The notes: generated from the letters alone by a model not told the origin. Shown: positions 52,998 to 62,589, counted from the first letter of the stretch. The stretch is DNA of 64,000 nucleotides from DATBFG01 sp036558645 (GCA_036558645.1 DATBFG010000072.1:62001-126000); one strand, 5' to 3'. Program-made: numbers and translations.

Positions 52998-53696
52998 TCA
53001 CGCCGTTTTGGCGATTTTCAGTTTTCGCCGCACAACTTCGATGATCCGTGCATGGGTTTGCTGCGGCGTGCCGCGAGCGTCAATTACTGCCACGCGATGA
53101 GGGTCACGCCTTGCGATCGCCAGATAGGCGTGCCGTACTCTGCCGAAGAAAGCACGGCTTTCCTGTTCGAAACGATTTTCATCGCCCTCACCCCGGTGTG
53201 AACCGGATGCATGGGAGAGATTGCGCCGTCGCGCCCTCTCCACGCTGTGTGCGATGTCGGAATCGAGAAGTATGGTGAGATGCGGCTGAAGATCACCACA
53301 CAAGATGCGATGAAGCTCAAGCACCGGCTCGCTTCCGAGTTTGCGCCCGCCTCCCTGGTAGGCCTCGGTCGAATCTGTAAAGCGGTCGCACAGGACGACC
53401 TTACCTTCCGACAAGGCAGGATGGATCACTTCCTTAATATGCTGCGCTCGCGAGGCAAACATCAATGCTAGTTCGGCTTGAGGAGATAATCCGCTGGTCC
53501 CTGTGTCCAGGAGAAGGTTACGAATCTTTTCTCCGCTCTTGGTACCGCCCGGTTCACGGGTCATGATCACCGGGCAACCCAGTTTCTTTAGTGCAGGGGC
53601 TAACTTCTTTAACTGTGTGCTTTTACCACAGCCGTCCAGACCTTCAAAGGTGATGAAATATCCGCGGTGCGAGTGGGAGGGCACGGGCAGAATCAT
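52998..53696 (-). CDS. tmk: Thymidylate kinase
   Basis: 232 residues from the ATG at 53696. The P-loop FEGLDGCGKSTQLKKL, the REPGGT loop and CDRFTDSTEAYQGGGR are clear, followed by a LID segment RARRRNLSHASG with an acidic insert GEGDENRFEQES. It phosphorylates dTMP to dTDP. It is followed by holB, a usual pairing. Length is slightly longer than the common 205 to 215 residues because of the LID and C-terminal tail. Confidence 0.95.
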   Translation of the reverse strand: MILPVPSHSHRGYFITFEGLDGCGKSTQLKKLAPALKKLGCPVIMTREPGGTKSGEKIRNLLLDTGTSGLSPQAELALMFASRAQHIKEVIHPALSEGKVVLCDRFTDSTEAYQGGGRKLGSEPVLELHRILCGDLQPHLTILLDSDIAHSVERARRRNLSHASGSHRGEGDENRFEQESRAFFGRVRHAYLAIARRDPHRVAVIDARGTPQQTHARIIEVVRRKLKIAKTA

Positions 53697-53839
53697 AGCA
53701 GAGCGCAAAGAAAGACCTTATCCCGGAACTGAGGACACTTACATGCTTTTGACATGCGCGTGACAAGTCTCAAGAGAGTTCGCCGTAGGCTGCTACGTGC
53801 TCGGGGCCAACCAGCGCACGTTTTTCAGGAGAAACACAG

Positions 53840-55003
53840 ATGACCCGTAGGTTCGTAGGCTGTATGCTGCTTTTCTGCGCTGTCTTGAGCTTTGCTCAAA
53901 CTGACTCTTCTCTCTTAGCTCGCCCGCACTTTACGTCGGCACGAGCAGAGTCTGCCGAAACCCGGCTACCTCCGTTCGAGACACCACCGTCACTGGCATG
54001 TATCTATGGGCTGGTCTCTGAAATCGTTCCCGGTTGTCCGGTGACGGAAACAACCGCCTTGCCCACTGGGGGCAGCGGAATTATCGCCGTCATCAATGCA
54101 TTTGACTATCCCACGGCATTGCAAGACCTCAATGTCTTCTCCAAGCGCTTTGGCGTTCAGCCTTGCAACACTGATAACCCGTGCTTTCAAAAGGTATACG
54201 CAACCGGATTCAAGCCGCTCACTGACGGCTTGTGGGCTGCAAACGCGGCGGCGGTGATCGAATATGCCCACACACTCGCGCCAGGAGCCACGATCGTACT
54301 GGTCGAAGCGGCTACAAGTTCCATGGGCGATCTGAAACACGCGATTGACGTGGCGAATGAAATCATTGCGACGCATGGCGGGAGGGGGCAGATGATCCTG
54401 CCATTTGGAATCCACGAGTTCCCCAGTGAGGCGGTGAACGACGCGTTATTTTCCCGGCCCGGGGTTGTCTACATATCCGGCAGCAGCGGCGGATTGCGGT
54501 TTCTGGAATATCCGGCGGTTTCTCCGAATGTCATGACCGTCGGAGGCACTGCAGTCCTGCGCGACGAGCTGGGCAACGTGTTCGATGAGCGAGCGGCTGG
54601 TCTTTGGGTTGGCGGAAAAAGCCTGTACGAAACGCGTCCGGCGTACCAGGACGCCATTGAGCAGTTCATCGGCACAAGAAGATCGATTCCGGATGTCGCG
54701 TTCGCAGCTGATGCATTCGTTACTCCCATGCTGATGTATGACAGTACGGATTCCGACGGGTTCGTAGGATGGCAATATACGGGACACGTCGGATTTGGTG
54801 AGGCGGCATGGGCCAGCATTCTGAATCGCAACGGGAGCACTGCCAACAGCACGGCTGAGGAGTTGACTCTTTTGTATGGAGAGTTGGGGGATGAAAGCGT
54901 GCTTCGCGACATAACCTGGGGCATGGCCATTGGACTACACGCCCGCAAGGGATGGGATTTTCTGACTGGAGTGGGAGTGCCGGTGGGATCGGCAGGGAAA
55001 TAA
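53840..55003 (+). CDS. Sedolisin (S53)-fold secreted protein, probably inactive
   Basis: 387 residues. Signal peptide MTRRFVGCMLLFCAVLSFAQ. The body matches S53 peptidases: GSGIIAVINAFDYPTALQDLNVFSKRFGV, YAHTLAPGATIVLVEA, YPAVSPNVMTVGGTAVL and SIPDVAFAAD. Expected active-site positions differ: the helix before YAHTLAPGA reads WAANAAAVI without the Glu/Asp pair, and the GTSxSxP nucleophile segment is replaced by VGFGEAAWAS, so the Ser is missing. It is likely a pseudoprotease used for binding. AGGAG precedes the ATG. No propeptide is obvious. Confidence 0.75.
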   Translation: MTRRFVGCMLLFCAVLSFAQTDSSLLARPHFTSARAESAETRLPPFETPPSLACIYGLVSEIVPGCPVTETTALPTGGSGIIAVINAFDYPTALQDLNVFSKRFGVQPCNTDNPCFQKVYATGFKPLTDGLWAANAAAVIEYAHTLAPGATIVLVEAATSSMGDLKHAIDVANEIIATHGGRGQMILPFGIHEFPSEAVNDALFSRPGVVYISGSSGGLRFLEYPAVSPNVMTVGGTAVLRDELGNVFDERAAGLWVGGKSLYETRPAYQDAIEQFIGTRRSIPDVAFAADAFVTPMLMYDSTDSDGFVGWQYTGHVGFGEAAWASILNRNGSTANSTAEELTLLYGELGDESVLRDITWGMAIGLHARKGWDFLTGVGVPVGSAGK

Positions 55004-55012
55004 CAGTTCTTA

Positions 55013-55750
55013 CTATTCAACGTCGCTGAATAGATCATCCTCAAGCGTGCAGGGCGTGCGGCTTTCTGCGGCTACGAGATGAAACTTCTCCACCGTGCCA
55101 CGTTTGCGTACGTTCGTTTCGAAAATCGGCCAGAGGGGCTCCTGGCTGAGATGCGCCTTGAAGGCAGCTATCTTTACCTTTAAGTGCTCCCCAATATCAA
55201 TCACGGTAGTGATCTTCGGCAGGATGATCGGCTGACGCCCGGGCAAAGGTGTGTCGGCGGTGACGTAGTAAAGCTTCTGTACGCTATGGGGCTTGACGCC
55301 GTTTATGAGTTGATCGGGATACCGATTGCTTCGGCCCGCCCACTCAAATGCTAATGTCGCAAAAATTGAAGCCATGGAGTGATCGGTGTGCCCGGTCACG
55401 CTTCCCTCTGGTCCCGAAGTCAAGATGACATGCGGCTGGAATTCGCGGATCAAGCCGGTTACATCGCAGGTGACGCGATATAGATCCTGACGATGCAGTT
55501 TACCGTCTGGATAGTTGAGCATAACGGGGCGTGAGACTTTCAGGATCTCGCAAGCTAAAGCGAATTCATGGCGACGCAAGTCGGCGAGTTCGCTATCAGT
55601 CTTTGCTCCGCTACGAAATGAACCTGCCTGACCTGGAGTTAGACACACTACGCAGGTTTCTACTCCGCGACCGTGATACAAGCTTAATGAACCGCCAAAA
55701 TCGGCGGCCTCGTCATCGGGATGCGCTGTGACGCACATCATTCGAAGCAT
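55013..55750 (-). CDS. LmbE/PIG-L-type deacetylase
   Basis: 245 residues from the ATG at 55750. The zinc motif CVTAHPDDEAADFGG begins the protein; later motifs include VCLTPGQAGSF, RRHEFALACEILKV and LTSGPEGSVTGHTDHSMAS with further His ligands. Family members remove acetyl groups from N-acetylglucosamine conjugates (PIG-L, BshB, MshB). A bacillithiol-type role is possible but no other bsh gene is in view. It converges on the sedolisin-fold gene and lies back to back with yraN. Confidence 0.88.
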   Translation of the reverse strand: MLRMMCVTAHPDDEAADFGGSLSLYHGRGVETCVVCLTPGQAGSFRSGAKTDSELADLRRHEFALACEILKVSRPVMLNYPDGKLHRQDLYRVTCDVTGLIREFQPHVILTSGPEGSVTGHTDHSMASIFATLAFEWAGRSNRYPDQLINGVKPHSVQKLYYVTADTPLPGRQPIILPKITTVIDIGEHLKVKIAAFKAHLSQEPLWPIFETNVRKRGTVEKFHLVAAESRTPCTLEDDLFSDVE

Positions 55751-55838
55751 GCAGGGAATTGTACCTGTTACGTGGGGCCGTGCCGTTGTGCGATTCGTCA
55801 CAGACGCAATAGCGGGGAAATTGAAAAACTAAGTTCCG

Positions 55839-56288
55839 ATGCTCTCCGCTGCTCTGACCCACGCTGCCGTTCGCTTCCTGGATTTTCTCGCCGAGCGGAT
55901 CCTGCCATCTGAGAACTCTCCCGAGCATCAAGTCACGGGACGTCGGGGAGAGGAGGAGGCGTACTTCTATCTACGCAGACGCGGCTACATCATGGTCGCG
56001 CGCAATTATCGTTCGCCGCACTATCGAGGAGAACTCGACCTGATCGCCTGGCATAAGGATGTTCTGTGTTTCGTCGAAGTGAAGACCCGCACAACACGTG
56101 ATGTTAAGCCCGCTGAAGCTGCGGTAGATGGGAAAAAGCAGCGGGAACTCATCGCCGTCGCGCGCGAATATGTGCGACACCTGTCGCCGGAGCCTTGCTG
56201 GCGGATGGATGTGATCAGCGTGTATTATGATGGCCCATCCGGTCGCACGCAATTCGAGTTATTCCAGAATGCCTTTACTGTGTCGTAA
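55839..56288 (+). CDS. UPF0102 YraN family nuclease-fold protein
   Basis: 149 residues. The YraN signatures are GRRGEEEAYFYLRRRGYIMVARNYR, GELDLIAWHKDVLCFVEVKTR and AAVDGKKQRELIAVAREYV. The (E/D)-x-D and E-x-K pattern is that of endonuclease-fold proteins, which may act on DNA, but a role is not established. An N-terminal extension of about 30 residues precedes the core. galT follows in the same direction after about 40 bases. Confidence 0.88.
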   Translation: MLSAALTHAAVRFLDFLAERILPSENSPEHQVTGRRGEEEAYFYLRRRGYIMVARNYRSPHYRGELDLIAWHKDVLCFVEVKTRTTRDVKPAEAAVDGKKQRELIAVAREYVRHLSPEPCWRMDVISVYYDGPSGRTQFELFQNAFTVS

Positions 56289-56325
56289 AATTGGCATTTG
56301 TGCGGCTATGGAAAGGGTTTAATAC

Positions 56326-57363
56326 TTGCCTGAGCTGAGAAAAGACCCGGTGGTGGGCCGCTGGGTCATTATTTCAACCGATCGCGCAAAACGTCCCACA
56401 GATTTTATCCGCGAGAATGTCCGAATCAAGGGTGGCTTCTGCCCTTTTTGTTACGGCAACGAAAACAAGACTCCACCAGAAATTCAGGCCTATCGTCCGA
56501 ACCCGAATGGCGGGCCTCCGCCGCAAAAGGATACACCGGGTTGGACGGTTCGAGTTGTCCCCAACAAGTTTCCTGCGCTCGGCATCGAAGGCACGCTGAA
56601 CCGCCAGGCCGAAGGCATGTTCGACAAGATGAATGGCATCGGCGCGCACGAGGTTATCATCGAGACGCCGGATCACGACGCGAGCCTTGCGACACTGCCT
56701 TCAAAGCGCATTGAAGATGTGCTGTGGACATTTCGTGACCGCATCCTTGATCTAAAGAAAGATCGGCGGTTTAAGTACATCCTGATTTTCAAGAATCATG
56801 GAGAAGCCGCAGGGGCATCGCTCGAGCACGCGCATTCACAACTGATTGCGTTGCCGATTATTCCGATTTACGTAGTAGAAGAGCTGGAAGGTGCGAAGCA
56901 GTATTTCATCTTCAAAGAGCGCTGCGTATTCTGCGACCTGATCCGGCAAGAAATTGACACCGGCACGCGCGTAGTAGCGGAAAATGAGGACTTCGTAACA
57001 TTAGCGCCCTACGCGCCGCGATTCCCGTTCGAAACCTGGATTTTGCCGAAGCGCCACGAGTCCGCATTCGAAAATTCCTCATCGCACATGTTCGAGAATC
57101 TGGCAAAGGCAGTGAAGACGCTGCTCCTGAAGGCTGACCGTGTTCTCGACAATCCTCCCTATAACTTGGTGATCCACAGTTCGCCGGTGCAGGACCCGAC
57201 GAATGACCACTATCACTGGCACATTGAATTCATGCCAAAGCTTACCAAGACGGCAGGATTCGAATGGGGCACCGGGTTCTATATCAATCCCACACCCCCG
57301 GAAGAAGCAGCAAAGTTCTTGAGGGAGGCGAGCGTGGAGGAGCCGGCGGGAGTGGTGGGCTAG
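56326..57363 (+). CDS. galT: Galactose-1-phosphate uridylyltransferase
   Basis: 345 residues with a TTG start and AAAGGG upstream. The N-terminal LRKDPVVGRWVIISTDRAKRP and the zinc pair CPFC (C39, C42) are typical. The active-site HxH is in HYHWHIEFMP with the preceding VQDPTND. It exchanges UMP between UDP-glucose and galactose-1-phosphate in the Leloir pathway. A second CxxC (CVFC) near residue 200 matches the C-terminal half. No other gal genes are adjacent. Confidence 0.93.
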   Translation: MPELRKDPVVGRWVIISTDRAKRPTDFIRENVRIKGGFCPFCYGNENKTPPEIQAYRPNPNGGPPPQKDTPGWTVRVVPNKFPALGIEGTLNRQAEGMFDKMNGIGAHEVIIETPDHDASLATLPSKRIEDVLWTFRDRILDLKKDRRFKYILIFKNHGEAAGASLEHAHSQLIALPIIPIYVVEELEGAKQYFIFKERCVFCDLIRQEIDTGTRVVAENEDFVTLAPYAPRFPFETWILPKRHESAFENSSSHMFENLAKAVKTLLLKADRVLDNPPYNLVIHSSPVQDPTNDHYHWHIEFMPKLTKTAGFEWGTGFYINPTPPEEAAKFLREASVEEPAGVVG

Positions 57364-57418
57364 GAAATTCAAATAAGTTTCATGGGCATCGCGAGCAATT
57401 ACAGATCGCGCCGCTCGT

Positions 57419-58438
57419 CTACTGTACCGGCGTCAGCAGGAATGCTCTGGTTTGTTTATTCAGCAGGCCCAGACCTACGATCTGGCCGGAATCGTTGATT
57501 CCGTGCGCCTCTTGAAGAATCCAACCGCTGCCGGGAGCAATAAGAGTATTCAGATCGGTCATCTTGCCATTGATTACAATCATGGCGTCGAAGGTTACGA
57601 ACTGGCCACCAGGAATCTGCATCTTGCCCACCACGATTCCAGTTCGATTGATGGAAAGTCCAGCGCTTTGTAGAAGCTTGCTGCGCTTGTCCACATCCAC
57701 CATGGTTCCATTGCTCAGAATAAATGCGTGGGGACCGAAATTTCCGCTGAGGTATGCGCTGCCGGTAATCTGCCCCACATCGTTGATGGCATAGGCCTGA
57801 CTCCAGTCACCGCCAAGCGTTCCGAGATCCGACATCGTGCCTGATTGCCAGAGAAATGCGCGGAAGTCGCCTCGCGTGTTGTAGGAATAGCCAACGACCT
57901 GCCCAAGCTTATTGATTGCGGTAGCGCTCGTGCCATCGTCACCGCCCAAGTTTCCCAAGTCGGTGTTTACGCCGTGAAAAAAGACGACACCCGCCGCGAT
58001 GCCACCGGCAGTCTTTGAATTGCCGATCACCTGCCGCGAGTTATTGATGCCATAAGCGGTGCCATAATCCCCGCTCAGGGGAGGCAAGGTAATCATTCTG
58101 CCGCCACTATAGGCAAACCCGCGGTAGGCGCCGTCGCCAAGTTCGGAATAACCGACGACATCACCGGACGCATTGATCCCTAAACCGATCGCGTCAGTGC
58201 CTCCCAATGTGCCCAGATCCTGCATCGTTCCGCTTGACCATAGAAAGGCATGTACACTGTTGCCGTTTATGCTGGAGTAGCCAGTGATCTGCCCGCGACT
58301 ATTAATCGCGTTGGCGGCTGCTGCGCTGCCGCCCAGAGTTCCCAGGTCAGTGACGCCATACTTCTGAGCGAACGATAGGCCGGACAGCAGAAGCGCGAAG
58401 GTAACGAGCAGAATTGAGCGGCGTAGCGTTACTTCCAT
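57419..58438 (-). CDS. HAF-repeat secreted beta-propeller-like protein
   Basis: 339 residues from the ATG at 58438 (GAGGTT upstream). Signal peptide ILLVTFALLLSGLSFA. The rest is a set of tandem HAF-type repeats of about 40 residues: (A)INxxGQ(I/V)xGYS followed by (A)FLW..G.M.DLGTLGG. Such proteins are exported and probably fold as propellers; there is no catalytic motif. It converges on galT. Confidence 0.85.
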   Translation of the reverse strand: MEVTLRRSILLVTFALLLSGLSFAQKYGVTDLGTLGGSAAAANAINSRGQITGYSSINGNSVHAFLWSSGTMQDLGTLGGTDAIGLGINASGDVVGYSELGDGAYRGFAYSGGRMITLPPLSGDYGTAYGINNSRQVIGNSKTAGGIAAGVVFFHGVNTDLGNLGGDDGTSATAINKLGQVVGYSYNTRGDFRAFLWQSGTMSDLGTLGGDWSQAYAINDVGQITGSAYLSGNFGPHAFILSNGTMVDVDKRSKLLQSAGLSINRTGIVVGKMQIPGGQFVTFDAMIVINGKMTDLNTLIAPGSGWILQEAHGINDSGQIVGLGLLNKQTRAFLLTPVQ

Positions 58439-58545
58439 CACGCAACCTCTTCGGCCGAACTCAGCGACCGAACGGTGAAAGCATAGGAAGGTCACACCAC
58501 GCAATTGTCACAACGATGTAAAAGATTGAGGTAAGTAGCCGACAG

Positions 58546-58767
58546 TTATCCCTGGGTGCGTTCCAGGTATTCTTCTTGCCAAGCCATCTGGATCGCTTCC
58601 AGCTTACCTTCGGTCGACTTCTTGGGATCGTCGTCAAACTCGGCTAACTCGACGACATAGCGGTGTAGGTCGGTGAAGCGGACGGTGAGGGGATCGAGCT
58701 CAGGATGTTTTTCAGCGAGCAGAATTCCAATATCCTCGGCATCATCCCATCCAAATTCGTTTTTCAT
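58546..58767 (-). CDS. iscX: Fe-S assembly protein IscX
   Basis: 73 residues of the IscX family, with FGWDDAEDIGILLAEKHPELDP at the start and RFTDLHRYVVELAEFDDDPK in the middle. IscX binds IscS and modulates iron supply for cluster assembly. It is the last gene of the isc operon, downstream of fdx, as in E. coli. Confidence 0.92.
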   Translation of the reverse strand: MKNEFGWDDAEDIGILLAEKHPELDPLTVRFTDLHRYVVELAEFDDDPKKSTEGKLEAIQMAWQEEYLERTQG

Positions 58768-58812
58768 AGATAGCTCCTATGAGGGCTGACGACTGCAAGC
58801 TGACGGCTGCTT

Positions 58813-59220
58813 TTAGTGCTCTTCGGAAACGTAATTTCGATTCCAGGCCGGGATTTCAACTACGACCTTGCCAGGCTTGGTGATGACGGCCTGGCATCCG
58901 AGGCGCGAGTTTAACTGTAAATCGGCGGCCATGTCCAGCCGATCAGCTTCATCGTCCTCCATTTCGGACAAGTTGTCAGCGCCCTCTTTTACCCAGACGT
59001 GGCAGGTAGTGCAGGCACAGTTACCACCGCAGGCATGGTCCAGCCGGATGCCGTTGTTCAGGGCGACGTCGAGCAGTGACTCTTCTTTTCCATGATCTTT
59101 GTAGGGCAACTTGCCGTGCTCGAACGTGACGGTCTTGCCTTCCGGCAAGAAGGTGACTTCAACCGTATTTTCGCCAATGGCATCCATCGTAGCGGTACCC
59201 TGATTTTTCTCTTCAGCCAT
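58813..59220 (-). CDS. fdx: [2Fe-2S] ferredoxin of the ISC system
   Basis: 135 residues from the ATG at 59220 (GGAGAA upstream). The adrenodoxin-type cluster motif HACGGNCACTTCHVWV gives C64, C70 and C73, with the fourth ligand in LGCQAVI (C109). MAADLQLNSRLGCQ is typical of Isc ferredoxins. It supplies electrons for cluster assembly on IscU. It follows hscA and precedes iscX. An earlier frame start at 59334 overlaps hscA and is not used. Confidence 0.93.
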   Translation of the reverse strand: MAEEKNQGTATMDAIGENTVEVTFLPEGKTVTFEHGKLPYKDHGKEESLLDVALNNGIRLDHACGGNCACTTCHVWVKEGADNLSEMEDDEADRLDMAADLQLNSRLGCQAVITKPGKVVVEIPAWNRNYVSEEH

Positions 59221-59269
59221 GAAATTCTCCGTTTCTTCCGCGTTCGTCGCGTAGCGCGGCGCTAAGCTC

Positions 59270-61165
59270 TCACTCGAAATCCGCGCGCGCAACCGGATGT
59301 CCAGCCGTTGGCCCTTCGCCCATGTCAGCCTCATCCATGGTCTTGCCCTTGAGCGCAGTGGAGACCGCGCTGTCCATCATAAGTTCGGCAAGGCGCATTG
59401 TTCCCTGATTAAGCGCGTCAATTGCACCTCGAATTGCCTGGTAGTCGTCTTCGACTTTGACTGCATTCAGTGCCTTTTCCAGCTTTGCAATCTGCTTGCG
59501 CTCGTCAGAGGTCAACTGCTGCCAGGCCGGGCTCTGTTTACCTTTCTCGAGAGCGGCTGTTATCGTTTCTGATTCGTTGCGGGCTTCAATCACCTGTCGC
59601 CGACGAAAGTCTTCTTCCGCATAATCGAATGAGTCGAGAATCATGTTTTCGACCTGCTCGTCGGTCAAACCGTAGCTTGGCTGAACCTCAATCTCGGCTT
59701 CTTTGCCACTGCGCTGCTCGCGCGCAGAGACGTGCAAGATGCCGTTTGCGTCGATGAGAAATTTGACTTCAATGCGCGGGATTCCAGCCGGCATCGACGG
59801 AATACCCTTCAGGTCAAAGCGCGCCAGCGAGCGGCAATCGGCTGCCAATTCGCGTTCGCCCTGCAAAACGTGAATGGCCACATTGGCTTGGCCATCAATC
59901 TGCGTCGTGTAGTGCTGAGTTGCGGAGGCCGGGATGGTCGAATTTCGAAGAATGATCTTGTCTGTAACGCCGCCTGCTACCTCGATTCCAAGTGAGAGCG
60001 GCGTCACGTCGAGCAGCAGCATGTTCTCGGTGGCCTGTGACCCGCCGCCGAGAATCGTCGCTTGCACTGCGGCTCCCAATGCGACTACTTCATCGGGATT
60101 CAAGTCGGTATGCGGCACGCGATGGAACAGTTCTTGGACCAGTGTACGAACCTTGGGAATGCGTGTGGAACCGCCAACCAGCACGACTTCGTCGATCCGC
60201 TCAGGTTTGAGTCCGGCATCTTTCAGGGCCTGCTTACATGGCCCCACCGTGCGATCGATAATCGGCTGAATCAGTTGCTCAAACTGCTCCCTGGTGATCT
60301 CGCGCTGGTAGCGCTTGCCTTCAGGCAACTCAATGTCAAGCTTGGTAGAAGTCTGCGACGATAGCGCAATCTTGGCCTCGATCACTGCCTTCCTGATCGT
60401 CTGTACAGCCTCGCCGTTCCGGCGCAGATCGTAACCCATGTCGCCTTGAATATCGTCCAGTGCAATCGTGATCAGCAGGTTGTCGATGTCATCGCCGCCG
60501 AGGTGAGTGTCACCATTCGTTGCGATTACTTCGAAAATGCCGTCATGCAACTTGAGAATTGAGATATCGAACGTTCCGCCACCGAGGTCATACACCGCGA
60601 TAATGCCATTCTTCTTCTTGTCGAGGCCGTAGGCGAGCGAGGCGGCGGTAGGTTCGTTTACTAATCTTAGTACATCGAGTCCGGCGATACGGCCAGCGTC
60701 CTTCGTCGCCTGCCGCTGCGCATCGTTGAAATATGCAGGAACGGTAATAACGGTTTTCGTCACCGGAGCGCCGAAAAATCGCTCTGCGTTTCTCTTGAGC
60801 TGCCGCAGGATGAAGGCAGAAATTTCGGACGGAGTGAATGTTGTGATGCCGAGTTGAATGCGGAGTACTTCGCCGGGCTGCAGATCTTGCGCTAACCGAA
60901 AGGGGAAGAGCTTCAGTTCTTTCTGGATGTCCTCGATGCCGCGTCCCATAAGGCGCTTGATTGAGTAAACAGAATGGTCAGGGCTCTCGATCAGGTATTT
61001 GCGAGCCGCATTGCCGATGATGATCTGGCCTCGCTGATCGAGCGCGACGACCGAGGGTACGAGATTCGAGCCATCCTCGCCCGGAATCACGACAGGGGTA
61101 TCCCCCTCCATGAACGCCACCAGGGAGTTGGTCGTGCCGAGATCGATTCCTACAATGCGGTCCAT
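59270..61165 (-). CDS. hscA: Fe-S chaperone HscA (Hsp70 family)
   Basis: 631 residues. The ATPase domain begins VGIDLGTTNSLVAFMEGDTP and includes VYDLGGGTFDISILKL and VLVGGSTRIPKVR. The C-terminal substrate domain has LLLDVTPLSLGIEVAGG and the lid. The length matches the Isc-specific Hsp70 rather than DnaK (about 640). It works with HscB and binds the LPPVK motif of IscU. Gene order iscU-iscA-hscB-hscA-fdx supports the assignment. Confidence 0.93.
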   Translation of the reverse strand: MDRIVGIDLGTTNSLVAFMEGDTPVVIPGEDGSNLVPSVVALDQRGQIIIGNAARKYLIESPDHSVYSIKRLMGRGIEDIQKELKLFPFRLAQDLQPGEVLRIQLGITTFTPSEISAFILRQLKRNAERFFGAPVTKTVITVPAYFNDAQRQATKDAGRIAGLDVLRLVNEPTAASLAYGLDKKKNGIIAVYDLGGGTFDISILKLHDGIFEVIATNGDTHLGGDDIDNLLITIALDDIQGDMGYDLRRNGEAVQTIRKAVIEAKIALSSQTSTKLDIELPEGKRYQREITREQFEQLIQPIIDRTVGPCKQALKDAGLKPERIDEVVLVGGSTRIPKVRTLVQELFHRVPHTDLNPDEVVALGAAVQATILGGGSQATENMLLLDVTPLSLGIEVAGGVTDKIILRNSTIPASATQHYTTQIDGQANVAIHVLQGERELAADCRSLARFDLKGIPSMPAGIPRIEVKFLIDANGILHVSAREQRSGKEAEIEVQPSYGLTDEQVENMILDSFDYAEEDFRRRQVIEARNESETITAALEKGKQSPAWQQLTSDERKQIAKLEKALNAVKVEDDYQAIRGAIDALNQGTMRLAELMMDSAVSTALKGKTMDEADMGEGPTAGHPVARADFE

Positions 61166-61275
61166 AGTTAATTACGAATTGCCGAATTTTCGAATTGCCG
61201 AAATGAAAGCACCTCTTCGATCCAGCATGGCCTTCACAAATCCTTGAATTCGACAATCCTTCAATCCGAAAGTGA

Positions 61276-62034
61276 TCAGTTTTCCAGCGCTTCGTTGACG
61301 TCGCGAACCAGGTTCCGGATGTAGTTTCTCCGGTTCAAAACATCCACCATCTTGTCGCGAGTTGTGCGGCGATCTTCTTCTGTGCCACCGTCAACAAGCT
61401 GATCCCACTCGCTCCAGTAGGTTTTCAATTCATCGAACAGCGCTTCATGCTTCTGCTCCAGCGTGACCTTCTGTGCTTCAAGATCTTTCAGCAGCGCGGG
61501 ATCGTCTTCGCCCATCTTCTTGTTCATGCGCGCTTCTTCGAGCTGCATATTGAGTTCGAAAACTTCCTCCAGCAAGCCTGGAGGCACCACCTGTTTCTTG
61601 ACTTCACCTGTAGCGCGCGCTTTCTCGGTCGCGGCCTTTGATTGTTCCTCGAGTTCCACGCCTTCCAGCTTTAGCAGATACTCTGTCCGCTTGATGGGAT
61701 CTTTCAGTGCGCGATAAGCATCGTTGAGTTGAGAGCTTTTCTCCAGGCTCCAGGTTTGCTCGCGGCCATCCGAATTTGAGTAAAGATCAGGATGCAGCTT
61801 TCGACTCAGGGCATAGAACTCTTTCTCAAGTCGAGCGACATCGACGTTCAGCTTCCGTGGCAACCCGAAGAAGGAGAAGAAATCCACCGGAGCGGGAGGT
61901 TGTACCTTCCCGCATGCGCTGCAGAAATGCGCGGCCCGCATTTCGCCACACGACCAGCAGGCCGCCGTGGCCTCGCTATGGGCTGCCTCTGGCATGACCA
62001 GCGATGAACTCGTTTTGATCACAGGTTTCGCCAT
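61276..62034 (-). CDS. hscB: Fe-S co-chaperone HscB
   Basis: 252 residues from the ATG at 62034. A J domain (about 55-130; FFGLPRKLNVDVARLEKEFYALSRKLHPDLYS) carries HPD. The C-terminal HscB domain has LLEEVFELNMQLEEARMNKK. The N-terminal 50 residues contain two CxxC pairs (CWSC and CSAC), a zinc-ribbon extension absent in E. coli HscB but known in some HscB proteins and mitochondrial HSCB. It stimulates HscA and delivers IscU. Confidence 0.9.
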   Translation of the reverse strand: MAKPVIKTSSSLVMPEAAHSEATAACWSCGEMRAAHFCSACGKVQPPAPVDFFSFFGLPRKLNVDVARLEKEFYALSRKLHPDLYSNSDGREQTWSLEKSSQLNDAYRALKDPIKRTEYLLKLEGVELEEQSKAATEKARATGEVKKQVVPPGLLEEVFELNMQLEEARMNKKMGEDDPALLKDLEAQKVTLEQKHEALFDELKTYWSEWDQLVDGGTEEDRRTTRDKMVDVLNRRNYIRNLVRDVNEALEN

Positions 62035-62159
62035 AAGACACATTCACCATGGCCGCTTCCCGTCTGCGCCGCCGATCGTTTCTGGCGGACCATACAGGAG
62101 ACGCCATGGTGCTAGAAAGCTACGAAAACCGGCTGTCGTGAGTGCCGTGCCTCACATAT

Positions 62160-62546
62160 CTAAGCCGAGAACGACGTACCGCATCCACAGGACTTCGCTG
62201 AATTTGGATTCACAAAGACGAAGCCCTGATGCATGAGCGTCTCCTGATAATCGAGCGTCATGCCATGCAGATAGATAAACGACTTAGGATCGACAAAGAC
62301 GCGCACGTCTTCGAAGGTGAAGATGCGATCGCGCTCTCGAGGTTGAGTGTCAAACCGTATGTTGTAGCTCAGGCCGGAGCATCCGCCACCCTGCACACCG
62401 AGACGCAGGCCGCCCTGCTCGGGCGCGATGCCCTCTTTGGCCATCGCTGCACGAATCTTGGCGACCGCCTTCTCGGTTACCTGCACGCCCTTGGCCGGTG
62501 CCTGGGGCGTGTCCGATTTAGCGGTGTCTTGGGTCGTAGTGTTCAT
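62160..62546 (-). CDS. iscA: Iron-sulfur assembly protein IscA
   Basis: 128 residues of the A-type carrier family. The three ligating Cys are C56 (GGGCSGLSY), C120 and C122 (SCGCGTSF). An N-terminal extension of about 20 residues precedes the core. It accepts clusters from IscU and passes them to target proteins. It lies between iscU and hscB. Confidence 0.93.
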   Translation of the reverse strand: MNTTTQDTAKSDTPQAPAKGVQVTEKAVAKIRAAMAKEGIAPEQGGLRLGVQGGGCSGLSYNIRFDTQPRERDRIFTFEDVRVFVDPKSFIYLHGMTLDYQETLMHQGFVFVNPNSAKSCGCGTSFSA

Positions 62547-62589
62547 CTCGCCTGCAAACCGCCGCGTTGTTCGTACGCGGCCTCGGCGG

